Notes: generated by a model from the letters alone, not told the origin. DNA of 64,000 nt from Darwinimomas sp045600945 (GCA_045600945.1 JAZRYX010000078.1:62001-126000); one strand, 5' to 3'; shown: positions 8,837 to 17,298, numbered from the stretch's first letter. Translations and numbers: made by a program.

Positions 8837-9997
8837 ATGAAAATATCAGAAGTTTTAAAGAAAAACGCAATGCTCATCATCCTGGTCCTGGTATATGTCT
8901 TCTTTACAATCATGACAAAGGGACAGATGTTCCAGCCGCTTAATTTCAACGCACTTATCACTCAGAACGCATACGTTTATATCCTCGCAACCGGTATGCT
9001 TATGTGTATGCTTACCGGTGGTAACATCGATCTGAGCTGCGGTTCTTTCGTATGTTTGCTTGGTGCAGTAGGCGGTATCTTGATGGTTAACCTTAAAGTT
9101 AATCCTATAGTTGCCATACTTGTTATGTTGGTTTGCGGTATCGTTTACGGATCATTACTCGGTTTCCTTATTGCTTATGTAAATGTTCCGCCGTGGATTG
9201 CAACACTTGCCGGTTACCTTTCATTCAGAGGATGGGGTACAGCACTGTTATCAGCAAATTCATCTACAGGTAGTATTGCACCTTTCCCGGAGCTTTTCCT
9301 TAAACTGTTCTCAGGAAAGATATTCAGCTCGCCGATGAACAAGATGAATATAGTATGTATTATCGTCGGAGTTGTGGCATCAGTGCTTGTAGTTTTACTC
9401 AATTTCTCAAGCAGAGCCAATAAGCTTAAAAAAGGTTATGAAGCTGATTCTCTACTTGCAGTTATTGTTAAATCAGTTCTTGCAGTTGCTGCTATTATGC
9501 TCTTTGCTTATAAGCTTTCACTTGCAGGCGGTATTCCTACTGTTCTTGTATGGGTTGTTATTATCGTATTGATTTATAACTTTATTACAAGTAAAACTGT
9601 TTTAGGACGTTATTTCTACGTTATAGGCGGAAATAAAGAGGCGGCAAGACTTTCAGGTGTAGACACAAGAAAGATTATGTTCCTTGCATATCTTAACATG
9701 GAAGTGCTTACAGTTATTACTGCATATATTTCTATAGCCCGTTTCCAGGCTGCAAACTCAACAGCAGGAACTAACTATGAAATGGATGCAATCGCAGGTT
9801 GTGTTGTCGGTGGTGTATCAGCATACGGTGGTTCAGGATCAGTTTTCGGAATGATTATCGGAGCTACTCTTATCGGTGTTATCAACCTGGGTATGTCACT
9901 TATGGGTATCGATGCTAACTGGCAGAAAGTTGTTAAAGGCGTCGTTCTTCTTGCAGCTGTTGTTTTTGATATCTTTGCTAACAAGAAGAAAAAATAA
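8837..9997 (+). CDS. mmsB: Monosaccharide ABC transporter permease, copy 2 (tandem paralogue)
   Basis: 386 residues, same BPD_transp_2 fold and same order of segments as the gene before it (TGGNIDL.CGS, VPP.I.TLAG, GIPTVL.W, then GGNKEAARLSGVDTRK). The coupling loop is conserved. The following membrane segment differs (NMEVLTVITAY here against NMGLMSGLAGI in copy 1), so the two have diverged in a helix and not merely drifted. The start is set by AAGGAGGGAAGAG 5 bases upstream. Last gene of the operon, followed by a terminator. Confidence 0.9.
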   Translation: MKISEVLKKNAMLIILVLVYVFFTIMTKGQMFQPLNFNALITQNAYVYILATGMLMCMLTGGNIDLSCGSFVCLLGAVGGILMVNLKVNPIVAILVMLVCGIVYGSLLGFLIAYVNVPPWIATLAGYLSFRGWGTALLSANSSTGSIAPFPELFLKLFSGKIFSSPMNKMNIVCIIVGVVASVLVVLLNFSSRANKLKKGYEADSLLAVIVKSVLAVAAIMLFAYKLSLAGGIPTVLVWVVIIVLIYNFITSKTVLGRYFYVIGGNKEAARLSGVDTRKIMFLAYLNMEVLTVITAYISIARFQAANSTAGTNYEMDAIAGCVVGGVSAYGGSGSVFGMIIGATLIGVINLGMSLMGIDANWQKVVKGVVLLAAVVFDIFANKKKK

Positions 9998-10021
9998 TGT
10001 AGGTGATAATATAGTATTTGA

Positions 10022-10065
10022 TAGAAGCTCATCGGATTCTTCGATGAGCTTCTACTGTATTTATA
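10022..10065 (+). terminator. Intrinsic terminator of the sugar transporter operon
   Basis: A perfect 13-bp stem TAGAAGCTCATCG (10022-10034) / CGATGAGCTTCTA (10042-10054) with a 7-base loop; the tail is only moderately T-rich (CTGTATTTATATTTTC). Confidence 0.8.
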
Positions 10066-10066
10066 T

Positions 10067-10095
10067 TTTCTATTTCTCAAATAAAAGAGTATAAT
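10067..10095 (+). promoter_or_regulatory. Possible promoter of the lone gene at 10141
   Basis: A good -10 TATAAT (10090-10095) 45 bases before the GTG start. The matching -35 position holds only TTTCTA with a 17-bp spacer, so this is a weak or assisted promoter if real. A terminator lies just upstream, so the gene needs its own promoter. Confidence 0.4.
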
Positions 10096-10140
10096 GTTAA
10101 TATATAGAAAGATAGTTTTTTGCTTTGAAAGGAGATAACA

Positions 10141-10617
10141 GTGAACGACTATAAAAACCTTGAATATGAGTCTCCGCAGGATATGGTCAAAAGTATATAT
10201 CATATGCTGATGGATATTGTTGAAACTTATTGCGAGAGGGCGGAGACTTTAAGCCTTGATGACGGCCTTATTGCAGAACTTCAAAAAAAATACATACTGG
10301 TAGAAGATACTATTAAGTATAATATGCTGGATATTCCTGCTATTAATTTCAATTCACTGGTTGACTATTGCGAAAAGTTAAAGGCGTTTATAGGCAGCGA
10401 CTGGCGTGAAGTGCAGAAAAAGTCATATAAAGACTTTCTTCGTAAAACTTATAAAGAAAAATCCGACGATGAATTGAGCCATATTAAAGAATGGAGTAAT
10501 GAATTTAAAAATGATTTCTATATTTCTATAAGTAACAGCTGCAGGAGCCTGTTTAATACAGAATTATTAAATGAAGGCATTTTGAAGAAAATCAAGCATT
10601 TTTTTGTTGGTGATTAG
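10141..10617 (+). CDS. Unknown 158-residue soluble protein
   Basis: I do not recognise a family. GTG start after GAAAGGAGATAACA, the ideal ribosome binding site and spacing, which argues it is real. The product is charged and mainly alpha-helical by eye (KNLEYESPQDMVKSIYHML; SDDELSHIKEWSNEF), with no signal peptide, no membrane segment and no cysteine cluster (three scattered Cys). It is a single-gene unit: terminators lie on both sides and the downstream neighbour is on the other strand. Base composition resembles the neighbours, so there is no clear sign of transfer. The function stays open. Confidence 0.8.
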   Translation: MNDYKNLEYESPQDMVKSIYHMLMDIVETYCERAETLSLDDGLIAELQKKYILVEDTIKYNMLDIPAINFNSLVDYCEKLKAFIGSDWREVQKKSYKDFLRKTYKEKSDDELSHIKEWSNEFKNDFYISISNSCRSLFNTELLNEGILKKIKHFFVGD

Positions 10618-10640
10618 TTAATACATTTCTTATGATATAA

Positions 10641-10691
10641 AAAATCGCACGGTAATATTAATATTTTCATATTAAATTACCGTGCGATTTT
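10641..10691. terminator. Bidirectional terminator between convergent genes
   Basis: A long stem AAAATCGCACGGTAAT / ATTACCGTGCGATTTT, extended inward by ATTAATAT/ATATTAA with a one-base bulge. The flanking A-run and T-run make it usable for the lone gene on the plus strand and for the E1 gene on the minus strand. Confidence 0.88.
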
Positions 10692-10703
10692 ATTTAGATA
10701 ATA

Positions 10704-13187
10704 TTAAAGTGCTTTCTTTGCATTGTCGATGATAGCTGCATCTGTAAGAGTCTTCTTGCTTACATAGCCAGGTATCGGAACGATACGAGCATTAACAGCA
10801 TCAACAATCCAGTCAGCCTGCGGGAAGAATCTGTCATCATACTCTGATGGAGGTGTGATCCAGTTCTTTGCGCCTACAACTACCGGAGGTGCATCAAGAT
10901 AATCGAAGCAAAGTGTTGTAAGGTTCTGAGCGATATCATTAAGGAATGTACCACGTGCACATGCATCAGATGCAAGAACTACACGACCTGTCTTCTTAAC
11001 TGATTCAGCGAGCTGCTCATAGTTAAGCGGAACAAGTGACGGAAGATTGATAACTTCTGCTTCCATACCGTACTTCTCCGAAAGTTCCTTAGCTGCATCC
11101 ATTGCTCTGTAGAGTGTAGCACCGATCGTGATGATTGTAAGATCTTTGCCTTCACGAACCTTGTTAACGTCACCGTTCTTCCATTCGTATTCCTCAACAG
11201 GAACGCCGCCTTTATGGAATTCCTCACCCTTGTCATATATTCTCTGTGACTCAAAGATGATACATGGATCAGTTCCGTTAAGAGCTGCCTGCATAACACC
11301 CTTAGCCTCATATGGTGTTGCCGGGAAGTAAACTTTAAGTCCCGGAATATGAGCTACTAAAGCAACCCAATCCTGTGAATGCTGAGCACCGTACTTAGCA
11401 CCAACTGACATACGCAGAACAAGTGGCATTCTGAGGATGCCTGCTGACATTGCCTGCCATTTTGACATCTGGTTGAATACTTCATCACCTGCACGTCCGA
11501 GGAAGTCAGTGTACATAAGCTCGATAAGAGCACGTCCGCCTGACAGAGCGTAACCAACGCCTGCACCAACGATAGCTGCTTCAGAAATAGGAGAGTTGAA
11601 CAGTCTTGAATATGGAATTGAATCCATCATGTTACGGAATACAGCATAAGCTCCACCCCAGTCACGAACATCTTCACCCCATGAGCAGAGTGTCGGGTCT
11701 TCATAGTACTTGTTGAAGATGACTTCTGAAAGGGCATCACGGATACCGAATACCTTAATCTTTGAGAATGGCTTGCCTTCTGCATCAAATGCATAACGCT
11801 CCTTCTTTGATCTTGAGATATATGCTGCGTTTTCCTCTTTTGGAGTAGTAACACGGATTTCTGCATTCTCATCCATAGACTTTCTAGTCTCATTTGAGTA
11901 CATTGTCTTAGCAATGAAATCAGGCTCCTTATCAAAGTCTGTGTATGGAGAGATGCTCTGGTCAGCTGCTGCCTTGCAGATCATAGTCATACGATCAGCT
12001 GTTTCCTTAAGAAGGTTAGCAAAGAATTCATCTGATGCTACGCCTGCTTTAACAAGCTCTTCACGGAACTTAACGATTGGATCCTGAGCTCTCCAAGCTT
12101 CGATTTCTTCTTTTGATCTGTAAGCATTCTGATCTGATGTTGAATGTCCTACAAGACGATATGTAACTACATCGAGGAGTACAGGACCCTGTCCCTTCTT
12201 GATAAGGTCAAGTTTTCTCTTGTATGCGTCGATAACAGCCAGAGGATTCCAACCATCAACACGCTCTGCGTGCATCTCATTCGGTGAGATACCTGCTGCA
12301 TAACGGGCTACCATATCATAAGCCATGGTTTCGCCCTGTGTCTGTCCGCCCATGCCGTAACCGTTATTGAAGATATTGTAGATAATAGGAAGACCGCCCT
12401 TGTTGAATGGCTTCTCCCAAAGTTTTGTATACTGATCCATTGATGCGAAGTTCATTGACTCATATACAGGACCGCAGCCGAGTGATGCATCACCGATGTT
12501 ACAGATAACGGCACCCTTCTTACCATTTACTTTCTTGAAGAGAGCAGCACCTGTTGATACAGGAGCAGAACCGCCAACGATAGCATTGTTTGGATAGATA
12601 CCGAATGGAAGGAAGAATGCATGCATTGATCCACCCATACCATGATGGAAACCAGGCTGACGAGCAAAGAGCTCAGCTGTAGTTCCGTAGAGAAGGAATC
12701 GGATAGCAAGTTCCTTGATGTCCTTTGTATCACCAAATTTCTTTACTGCTTCATAAGTCTGTCCGCCGAGGAATTCTTCCATGATTTTAACCAGCTCTTT
12801 GTCAGAAAGCTTCTGGATAGATGAAAGTCCCTTTGCAAGAATCTCAGAGTGTGATCTGTGTGATCCGAATGTGATATCATCAGCACCGAGAAGATAAGCT
12901 TCACCTACACAAGATGATTCCTGACCGAGTGAAAGGTGTGCAGGACCGGGATATGTTGTCTCTACGCCGTTATATACAGCCTGAGTCTTGATCTGTGTGA
13001 GCATGTATTCGAACTCACGGCAGATAGCCATATCTCTGTAAATACGTATGAGATCTTCTTTTGTATAGTTTCCTTCTTTAAGTTCCTGCTTGATAGTCTT
13101 CTTGTATGTACATACAGGAATATCAGCAAATGAAATCTTACCTGATGCTCTGGTCTTATCGGGATCCAGATATAATGACTTTGGCAT
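10704..13187 (-). CDS. Fused E1 alpha-beta subunit of a 2-oxoacid (pyruvate/acetoin-type) dehydrogenase complex
   Basis: Thiamine-diphosphate-dependent decarboxylase component that passes the acyl group to lipoyl-E2. 827 residues: an alpha-type half (about 1-440) with the ThDP motif GDASLGCGPVYESMNFA (from residue 232) ending in NIFNNGYGMGG (NN at 274-275), and a beta-type half (about 470-827) beginning KVFGIRDALSEV, with GEDVRDWGGAYAVF and the transketolase-like C-terminal domain. Alpha and beta are separate genes in most Firmicutes, so this is a natural fusion. It starts with ATG after AAAGGAGAAATAAATT. It lies 26 bases downstream of E3 in the E2-E3-E1 operon. Pyruvate is the likeliest substrate; acetoin or branched-chain oxoacids cannot be excluded. 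Confidence 0.88.
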   Translation of the reverse strand: MPKSLYLDPDKTRASGKISFADIPVCTYKKTIKQELKEGNYTKEDLIRIYRDMAICREFEYMLTQIKTQAVYNGVETTYPGPAHLSLGQESSCVGEAYLLGADDITFGSHRSHSEILAKGLSSIQKLSDKELVKIMEEFLGGQTYEAVKKFGDTKDIKELAIRFLLYGTTAELFARQPGFHHGMGGSMHAFFLPFGIYPNNAIVGGSAPVSTGAALFKKVNGKKGAVICNIGDASLGCGPVYESMNFASMDQYTKLWEKPFNKGGLPIIYNIFNNGYGMGGQTQGETMAYDMVARYAAGISPNEMHAERVDGWNPLAVIDAYKRKLDLIKKGQGPVLLDVVTYRLVGHSTSDQNAYRSKEEIEAWRAQDPIVKFREELVKAGVASDEFFANLLKETADRMTMICKAAADQSISPYTDFDKEPDFIAKTMYSNETRKSMDENAEIRVTTPKEENAAYISRSKKERYAFDAEGKPFSKIKVFGIRDALSEVIFNKYYEDPTLCSWGEDVRDWGGAYAVFRNMMDSIPYSRLFNSPISEAAIVGAGVGYALSGGRALIELMYTDFLGRAGDEVFNQMSKWQAMSAGILRMPLVLRMSVGAKYGAQHSQDWVALVAHIPGLKVYFPATPYEAKGVMQAALNGTDPCIIFESQRIYDKGEEFHKGGVPVEEYEWKNGDVNKVREGKDLTIITIGATLYRAMDAAKELSEKYGMEAEVINLPSLVPLNYEQLAESVKKTGRVVLASDACARGTFLNDIAQNLTTLCFDYLDAPPVVVGAKNWITPPSEYDDRFFPQADWIVDAVNARIVPIPGYVSKKTLTDAAIIDNAKKAL

Positions 13188-13213
13188 AATTTATTTCTCC
13201 TTTAATTTGATAT

Positions 13214-14584
13214 TTATTTGATCATGAATAATCCTTCACGGATTACTTCAGAAACTGTAGGATGCGGGAATACTATTTTCTTGATACGCTCAATAGGCAT
13301 CTCTGTATCAAGTAGCATAGCAGCGCCGTAAATCATCTCAGAAGCATAGTTGCCTACCATATGAACTCCTATAAGACACTTCTTGTCAACATCGTATACG
13401 AGCTTGCAGAAGCCATCTCCGTTAAGTGTTTCGGCAACATAACGTCCGCTCATCATCATCGGAACCTTGTAGGTCTTTACATTGAAACCGACTTCTTTAG
13501 CCTTCTCCTCTGAATAACCGACAGAAGCTACCTCAGGATTGGTATAGATTACTGACGGGATATGATCATATCTCATGTCATCCTTAACACCCTGCATATG
13601 ATGAACAGCAACCTCAGCCTCACGATAAGCTGTATGAGCAAGCATAAGCTTTCCGTTGCAATCGCCGACTGCATATACACCGGGTACGTTAGTGCACATA
13701 TGGCTGTCGGTAACGATAGCACCACGCTCTGTTATGATTCCGAGAGCTTCCACATTAACGCCTGCGATGTTTGCACGACGGCCTGCTGCAAGGAGCACCT
13801 TATCACACTTGATTGTGTGTTTTCCTTCAGCATCTTCATAAGTAACGCTGTCCTTGCCAACTTCCTGGACTTTTGCATTGAGTTTGAACTCCATGCCTTC
13901 TTTTTCATATGTCTTCTGAAGGAGCTTGCAGATGTCAGCATCTGTCGGACCTGCGATTTTCGGCATCATTTCAACGATAGTAACTTTTGTTCCTACTGTT
14001 GAGAAGTAGCATGCCATCTCAAGACCGATAACGCCGCCGCCTAAACAAACGATTGACTTCGGCAGTTCTTTGAGGTCAAGAACTTCACGGTTTGTTACTA
14101 CAAAACCTGATGCAAGACCTTCCTTAAGTCCGTTGATAGGCGGAACAGCAGTAACAGAACCTGTAGCGATTACAAGTCTGTCACATGCGATAACTTCGTT
14201 ACCTGCATTGATCTCAAAGCCTTCCGGACCGCGTCCTTTGATAGAACCTTCAGCATCATAAACCTTGATCTTATTAGACTTCATTGTAGCACCAACACCG
14301 CCAACAAGAGTCTTAACGATCTTGTTCTTACGATCTACAACTGCTGCGTGATTGATCTTAACATCTTTTGCTTCGAAACCATAAGTTTCAGCATGTTTTG
14401 CAGCATTGTAGTTCTTTGCACAGTAGAGGAAAGCCTTTGTTGGAACACAGCCTTCATTAAGACATGTTCCACCGAGAGCTCTTTTCTCTACAACAGCTGC
14501 CTTGAAGCCAGCCTGTGCAGCACGCTCAGCACAGAGATATCCGCCCGGGCCGCCGCCTAAAACTACTACATCATATTTATCCAT
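13214..14584 (-). CDS. lpdA: Dihydrolipoyl dehydrogenase (E3)
   Basis: FAD flavoprotein that reoxidises dihydrolipoyl-E2 with NAD+. 456 residues. N-terminal FAD-binding GGGPGGYLCAERAAQAG, redox disulfide in GGTCLNEGCVPTK, NAD-binding GGGVIGLEMACYF, second FAD segment GVYAVGDCNG, and the C-terminal catalytic pair in FPHPTVSEVIREG. There is no fused lipoyl domain, unlike some clostridial E3 proteins. The start ATG follows TACGGAGGCAAATATA. The region between it and the E2 gene upstream contains a run of palindromes. Confidence 0.95.
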   Translation of the reverse strand: MDKYDVVVLGGGPGGYLCAERAAQAGFKAAVVEKRALGGTCLNEGCVPTKAFLYCAKNYNAAKHAETYGFEAKDVKINHAAVVDRKNKIVKTLVGGVGATMKSNKIKVYDAEGSIKGRGPEGFEINAGNEVIACDRLVIATGSVTAVPPINGLKEGLASGFVVTNREVLDLKELPKSIVCLGGGVIGLEMACYFSTVGTKVTIVEMMPKIAGPTDADICKLLQKTYEKEGMEFKLNAKVQEVGKDSVTYEDAEGKHTIKCDKVLLAAGRRANIAGVNVEALGIITERGAIVTDSHMCTNVPGVYAVGDCNGKLMLAHTAYREAEVAVHHMQGVKDDMRYDHIPSVIYTNPEVASVGYSEEKAKEVGFNVKTYKVPMMMSGRYVAETLNGDGFCKLVYDVDKKCLIGVHMVGNYASEMIYGAAMLLDTEMPIERIKKIVFPHPTVSEVIREGLFMIK

Positions 14585-14609
14585 TATATTTGCCTCCGTA
14601 TGAATTTAT

Positions 14610-14680
14610 GCGCACTCGTGCGAATGGAAATGTGTCACTGAAGTGACCGCACTCGGCGCGGACATATCGCAAGCGATATG
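14610..14680. repeat. Cluster of short palindromes between the E2 and E3 genes
   Basis: Four successive hairpins in about 70 bases: CGCAC-TC-GTGCG (14611-14622), GTCACT-GA-AGTGAC (14634-14647), CCGC/GCGG (14647-14661, weaker) and CATATCGC-AA-GCGATATG (14663-14680). It is more G+C-rich than the surroundings. No T-run follows on the operon strand, so it is not a terminator. The arrangement resembles REP/BIME-type or small mobile palindromic elements; it could also protect the E2 part of the mRNA. No second copy is visible in this window. Confidence 0.6.
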
Positions 14681-14683
14681 TTT

Positions 14684-16324
14684 TTACTGAGCTAACAATG
14701 TCATAAAGTTTTCGAGATTGTTGCAGAGAGCCTTAAGGAAACGGGCACCCGGAGCACCATCGATTACTCTGTGATCGATTGTAAGAGAAAGTCCCATTGC
14801 TGGGTAAGTTACGATATTTCCGTCCTTAACACCTTTAATCTTTGTCTCAATACCGCAAACACCGAGGATTGCTACCTGAGGAGGATTGATAACAGGTGTA
14901 AATGACATTACGCCGAAAGCACCGATGTTGGAAATTGTGAATGTGCCTTGTGACATATCATCCGGTTTAAGCTTTCCGTCACGTGCATCAAGAGCAAGCT
15001 TTTTGCATTCCTGAGAAATCTCAAGAAGACCCTTCTTGTCGCAGTTCTTTACAACAGGAACAAAGAGTCCCTTAGGAGCATCACATGCAAATCCAAGGTT
15101 AACCTTATTGAACTGACGATATGTTGTATCATCAACCATATTTGAGTTAAGAGCCTTGAAGTCAAGAAGTGTACGTGAAACAGCAAACATAACCATATCG
15201 TTAAGTGTAATCTTAGCAACAGGTGTGTCTTCCATAGCTTTGCACATCTTACGATAGTTTTGAAGCTGTGTTGCATCGAAACTTGTGTTAAGTGTGAGCT
15301 GTGCAGAACCCTGAAGTGAACCCATCATTGCCTTTGCAGTTGCTTTACGAACAGGTGTGAACTTGACATCTTCGTATTCAGCAGCCGGAGCAGCAGGTGC
15401 AGCAGCCGGAGCGGCAGGTGCAGCAGCAGGAGCAGCAGTCTGTGCGGGAGCAGCAGTAATGCCTGACTCCATAAGTGCACGAACATCACGCTCAATAATA
15501 CGTCCATTAGGACCTGTAGGTGTAGCAAGTGATGCATCTACACATGCATTTGCAGCAAGCTGTTTAGCGCGTGGAGAAACATGAATACCATCAGCAGATG
15601 TGGTTGCGGCAGGAGCAGCAGTCTGTGACGGAGCAGCAGATGCCGGAGCAGCTGCCTGTGCCGGTGCAGGAGCTGGTGTAGAAACTGCTGCGCCCTTTGG
15701 ATCTAAAGATGCAAAATCGTCACCATCTTTTCCGATTGCACATACATTTACCAGACATGGAACTTCATCGCCTTCATTATAGAAGATAGCAAGAAGTTTT
15801 CCTTCTGCTGTAGACTCAACTTCAAACTCGGCTTTATCTGTTTCGTAACTGAAAAGGATCTCACCAAGTTTAACCATATCGCCAACGTTCTTTTTCCATG
15901 CACCCATGATGCATGATTCTACCGTAATACCTTCCTTTGGCATAAGAACACCGGTTGCAACCGGACCTGTCGGTGCAGCAGGAGCAGGAGCAGCTGCCGG
16001 AGCAGCAGCAGGAGCAGGTGCAGCAGGAGCAGGTGCAGCAGGAGCTGCAGAACCACCCTTAGGATCAAGTGTTGAGAAATCCTCTCCGGGATTACCTACA
16101 GCACATACGTTAACCAGACATGGTACTTCATCACCCTCGTTGTAGAACTGAGCAAGGATTGTACCTTCAGCTGTTGACTCGACTTCAAATTCAGCTTTGT
16201 CGGTCTCATAGCTGAAAAGAATATCGCCGACTTTAACCTGATCGCCGACATTCTTTTTCCATGCACCCATGATGCATGATTCGACAGTGATACCTTCTTT
16301 TGGCATCAATACACCAACTGCCAT
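14684..16324 (-). CDS. Dihydrolipoyl acyltransferase (E2) with two lipoyl domains
   Basis: Core of the dehydrogenase complex: moves the acyl group from E1 via lipoyl-lysine to CoA. 546 residues: lipoyl domain 1 (1-90, lysine 43 in ETDKAEF), Ala/Pro linker, lipoyl domain 2 (about 123-211, lysine 164), linker, E3/E1-binding domain (about 245-285, VSPRAKQLA), linker, catalytic domain (about 315-546) with DHRVIDG (His518, Asp522). The lipoyl domains are near copies and share unusual cysteines (ESCIMGAW, PCLVNVC). The start follows TAGGAGGAATG. It lies 12 bases after the regulator gene, so the two are cotranscribed. The acyl group is probably acetyl, by inference. Confidence 0.92.
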   Translation of the reverse strand: MAVGVLMPKEGITVESCIMGAWKKNVGDQVKVGDILFSYETDKAEFEVESTAEGTILAQFYNEGDEVPCLVNVCAVGNPGEDFSTLDPKGGSAAPAAPAPAAPAPAAAPAAAPAPAAPTGPVATGVLMPKEGITVESCIMGAWKKNVGDMVKLGEILFSYETDKAEFEVESTAEGKLLAIFYNEGDEVPCLVNVCAIGKDGDDFASLDPKGAAVSTPAPAPAQAAAPASAAPSQTAAPAATTSADGIHVSPRAKQLAANACVDASLATPTGPNGRIIERDVRALMESGITAAPAQTAAPAAAPAAPAAAPAAPAAEYEDVKFTPVRKATAKAMMGSLQGSAQLTLNTSFDATQLQNYRKMCKAMEDTPVAKITLNDMVMFAVSRTLLDFKALNSNMVDDTTYRQFNKVNLGFACDAPKGLFVPVVKNCDKKGLLEISQECKKLALDARDGKLKPDDMSQGTFTISNIGAFGVMSFTPVINPPQVAILGVCGIETKIKGVKDGNIVTYPAMGLSLTIDHRVIDGAPGARFLKALCNNLENFMTLLAQ

Positions 16325-16336
16325 AAATCATTCCTC

Positions 16337-17161
16337 CTAAAAATTATTTTTGATTAATCGATTGAATAGATTTATACGTTCATCTGATGATTTACCATCA
16401 TCGGGTGAAAACAAAAGTATATCGTGTTGACCGGCTTCTTCAAGAAAATCATCAGTAAACTTATCGCCGATAACTATATCTATTGCATCAAGATGAGCAA
16501 AAGTAAAAGGATAGCTCTTGTTGATTTTTGTGTGGTCCAGAAGCATAATCGTGAGAGCTGATTTTCTGATTACTTCACGCTTAAGCTCTGCTTCAGATAG
16601 AGAACCGACTGTAAATCCACCGTGTGCGGAAAAACCTGAAGTGGCCATAAAAGCGACATCAATGTTTATATCCTGTAGCATACGTTGAGCCTGCGGACCT
16701 GAACAGGAGAGCGTGTTTGCACTTAACTGACCTCCAAGCAATGTTACAGTATTATTACCGCTTCTGGAAAGCTCTATTGCCGTATTTGCAGCACTTGTAA
16801 CGATAGCGTGATGTTCATCATTTATTTGCTGCGCCATCGAAAGAATAGTGCTTCCGGAATCAAAATAGTAAGCATGATTTGCCTGAATGAGTTCCGTTGC
16901 AATCCATGCTATGTCATCTTTTTCAAAAGTATTCTGGTTTATTCTGTAATCAAAAGCCAGCTCTTGCTTCACTTGTACCTGAGGAGCTATGACAGCACCT
17001 CCGTGAGTTCGCAAAAGCTGACCATCTTTTTCCAGTTTATTTAAATCTCTGATGAGCGTCATCATAGAACAGTCTCCGACAAGGGGCAGAAGCTCGGAAT
17101 TTTTTGCTTCTCCGTTCTTAGTAAGATAGTCCATGATTATTGTCTGACGCTTATTATACAT
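16337..17161 (-). CDS. DeoR/GlpR-family transcriptional regulator
   Basis: 274 residues. N-terminal winged helix (about 1-57: KRQTIIMDYLTKNGEAKNSE, ending in the family signature region DGQLLRTHGGAV) and a C-terminal DeoR sensor domain with the phosphate-binding DSGSTI and the LGGQLSANTLS segment, which in this family senses phosphorylated sugars. Start ATG; the leader is about 50 bases long. First gene of the E2-E3-E1 operon, so it probably regulates itself and the dehydrogenase through the CTAACA repeats in its promoter. A sugar-phosphate signal controlling pyruvate oxidation is an inference from the family. Confidence 0.9.
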   Translation of the reverse strand: MYNKRQTIIMDYLTKNGEAKNSELLPLVGDCSMMTLIRDLNKLEKDGQLLRTHGGAVIAPQVQVKQELAFDYRINQNTFEKDDIAWIATELIQANHAYYFDSGSTILSMAQQINDEHHAIVTSAANTAIELSRSGNNTVTLLGGQLSANTLSCSGPQAQRMLQDINIDVAFMATSGFSAHGGFTVGSLSEAELKREVIRKSALTIMLLDHTKINKSYPFTFAHLDAIDIVIGDKFTDDFLEEAGQHDILLFSPDDGKSSDERINLFNRLIKNNF

Positions 17162-17179
17162 AATTCCTCAATTCAATAT

Positions 17180-17227
17180 CTAACATCGATGTGTTAGTTT
17201 CTAACATATCTTACAATATTCTAACAC
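17180..17227. promoter_or_regulatory. Candidate DeoR operator: four spaced CTAACA sites
   Basis: CTAACAT at 17180-17186, its inverse GTGTTAG at 17191-17197, CTAACAT at 17201-17207 and CTAACAC at 17221-17227. The three direct copies start 21 and 20 bases apart, two helical turns, so they lie on the same face of the DNA. One overlaps the -10 of the regulator promoter and the others lie just downstream of the expected start, a repression geometry. Confidence 0.65.
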
Positions 17228-17246
17228 ATTCTAATATATATGTCAA
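17218..17246 (-). promoter_or_regulatory. Promoter of the deoR-E2-E3-E1 operon
   Basis: Read on the minus strand: -35 TTGACA (17246-17241), 17-bp spacer, -10 TAGAAT (17223-17218), with an extended TG one base before the -10. A perfect -35 and near-consensus -10 suggest strong expression when derepressed. Confidence 0.8.
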
Positions 17247-17269
17247 TACTTAAAAGCTATCGGAATCCT

Positions 17270-17298
17270 TTGACTTTGCATAAATGTCATACTAAAAT
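17270..17298 (+). promoter_or_regulatory. Promoter of the tandem acyltransferase gene
   Basis: TTGACT (17270-17275), 17-bp spacer, TAAAAT (17293-17298), 23 bases before the ATG at 17321. It is divergent from the deoR promoter, and the operator sites lie outside it by more than 40 bases. Confidence 0.72.

Noticed and set aside
15350..16050. Repetitive GCAGGAGCAGC-type DNA in the E2 gene as a genuine repeat element
   Set aside because: It encodes the Ala/Pro-rich flexible linkers between lipoyl domains, an expected feature of E2 proteins.
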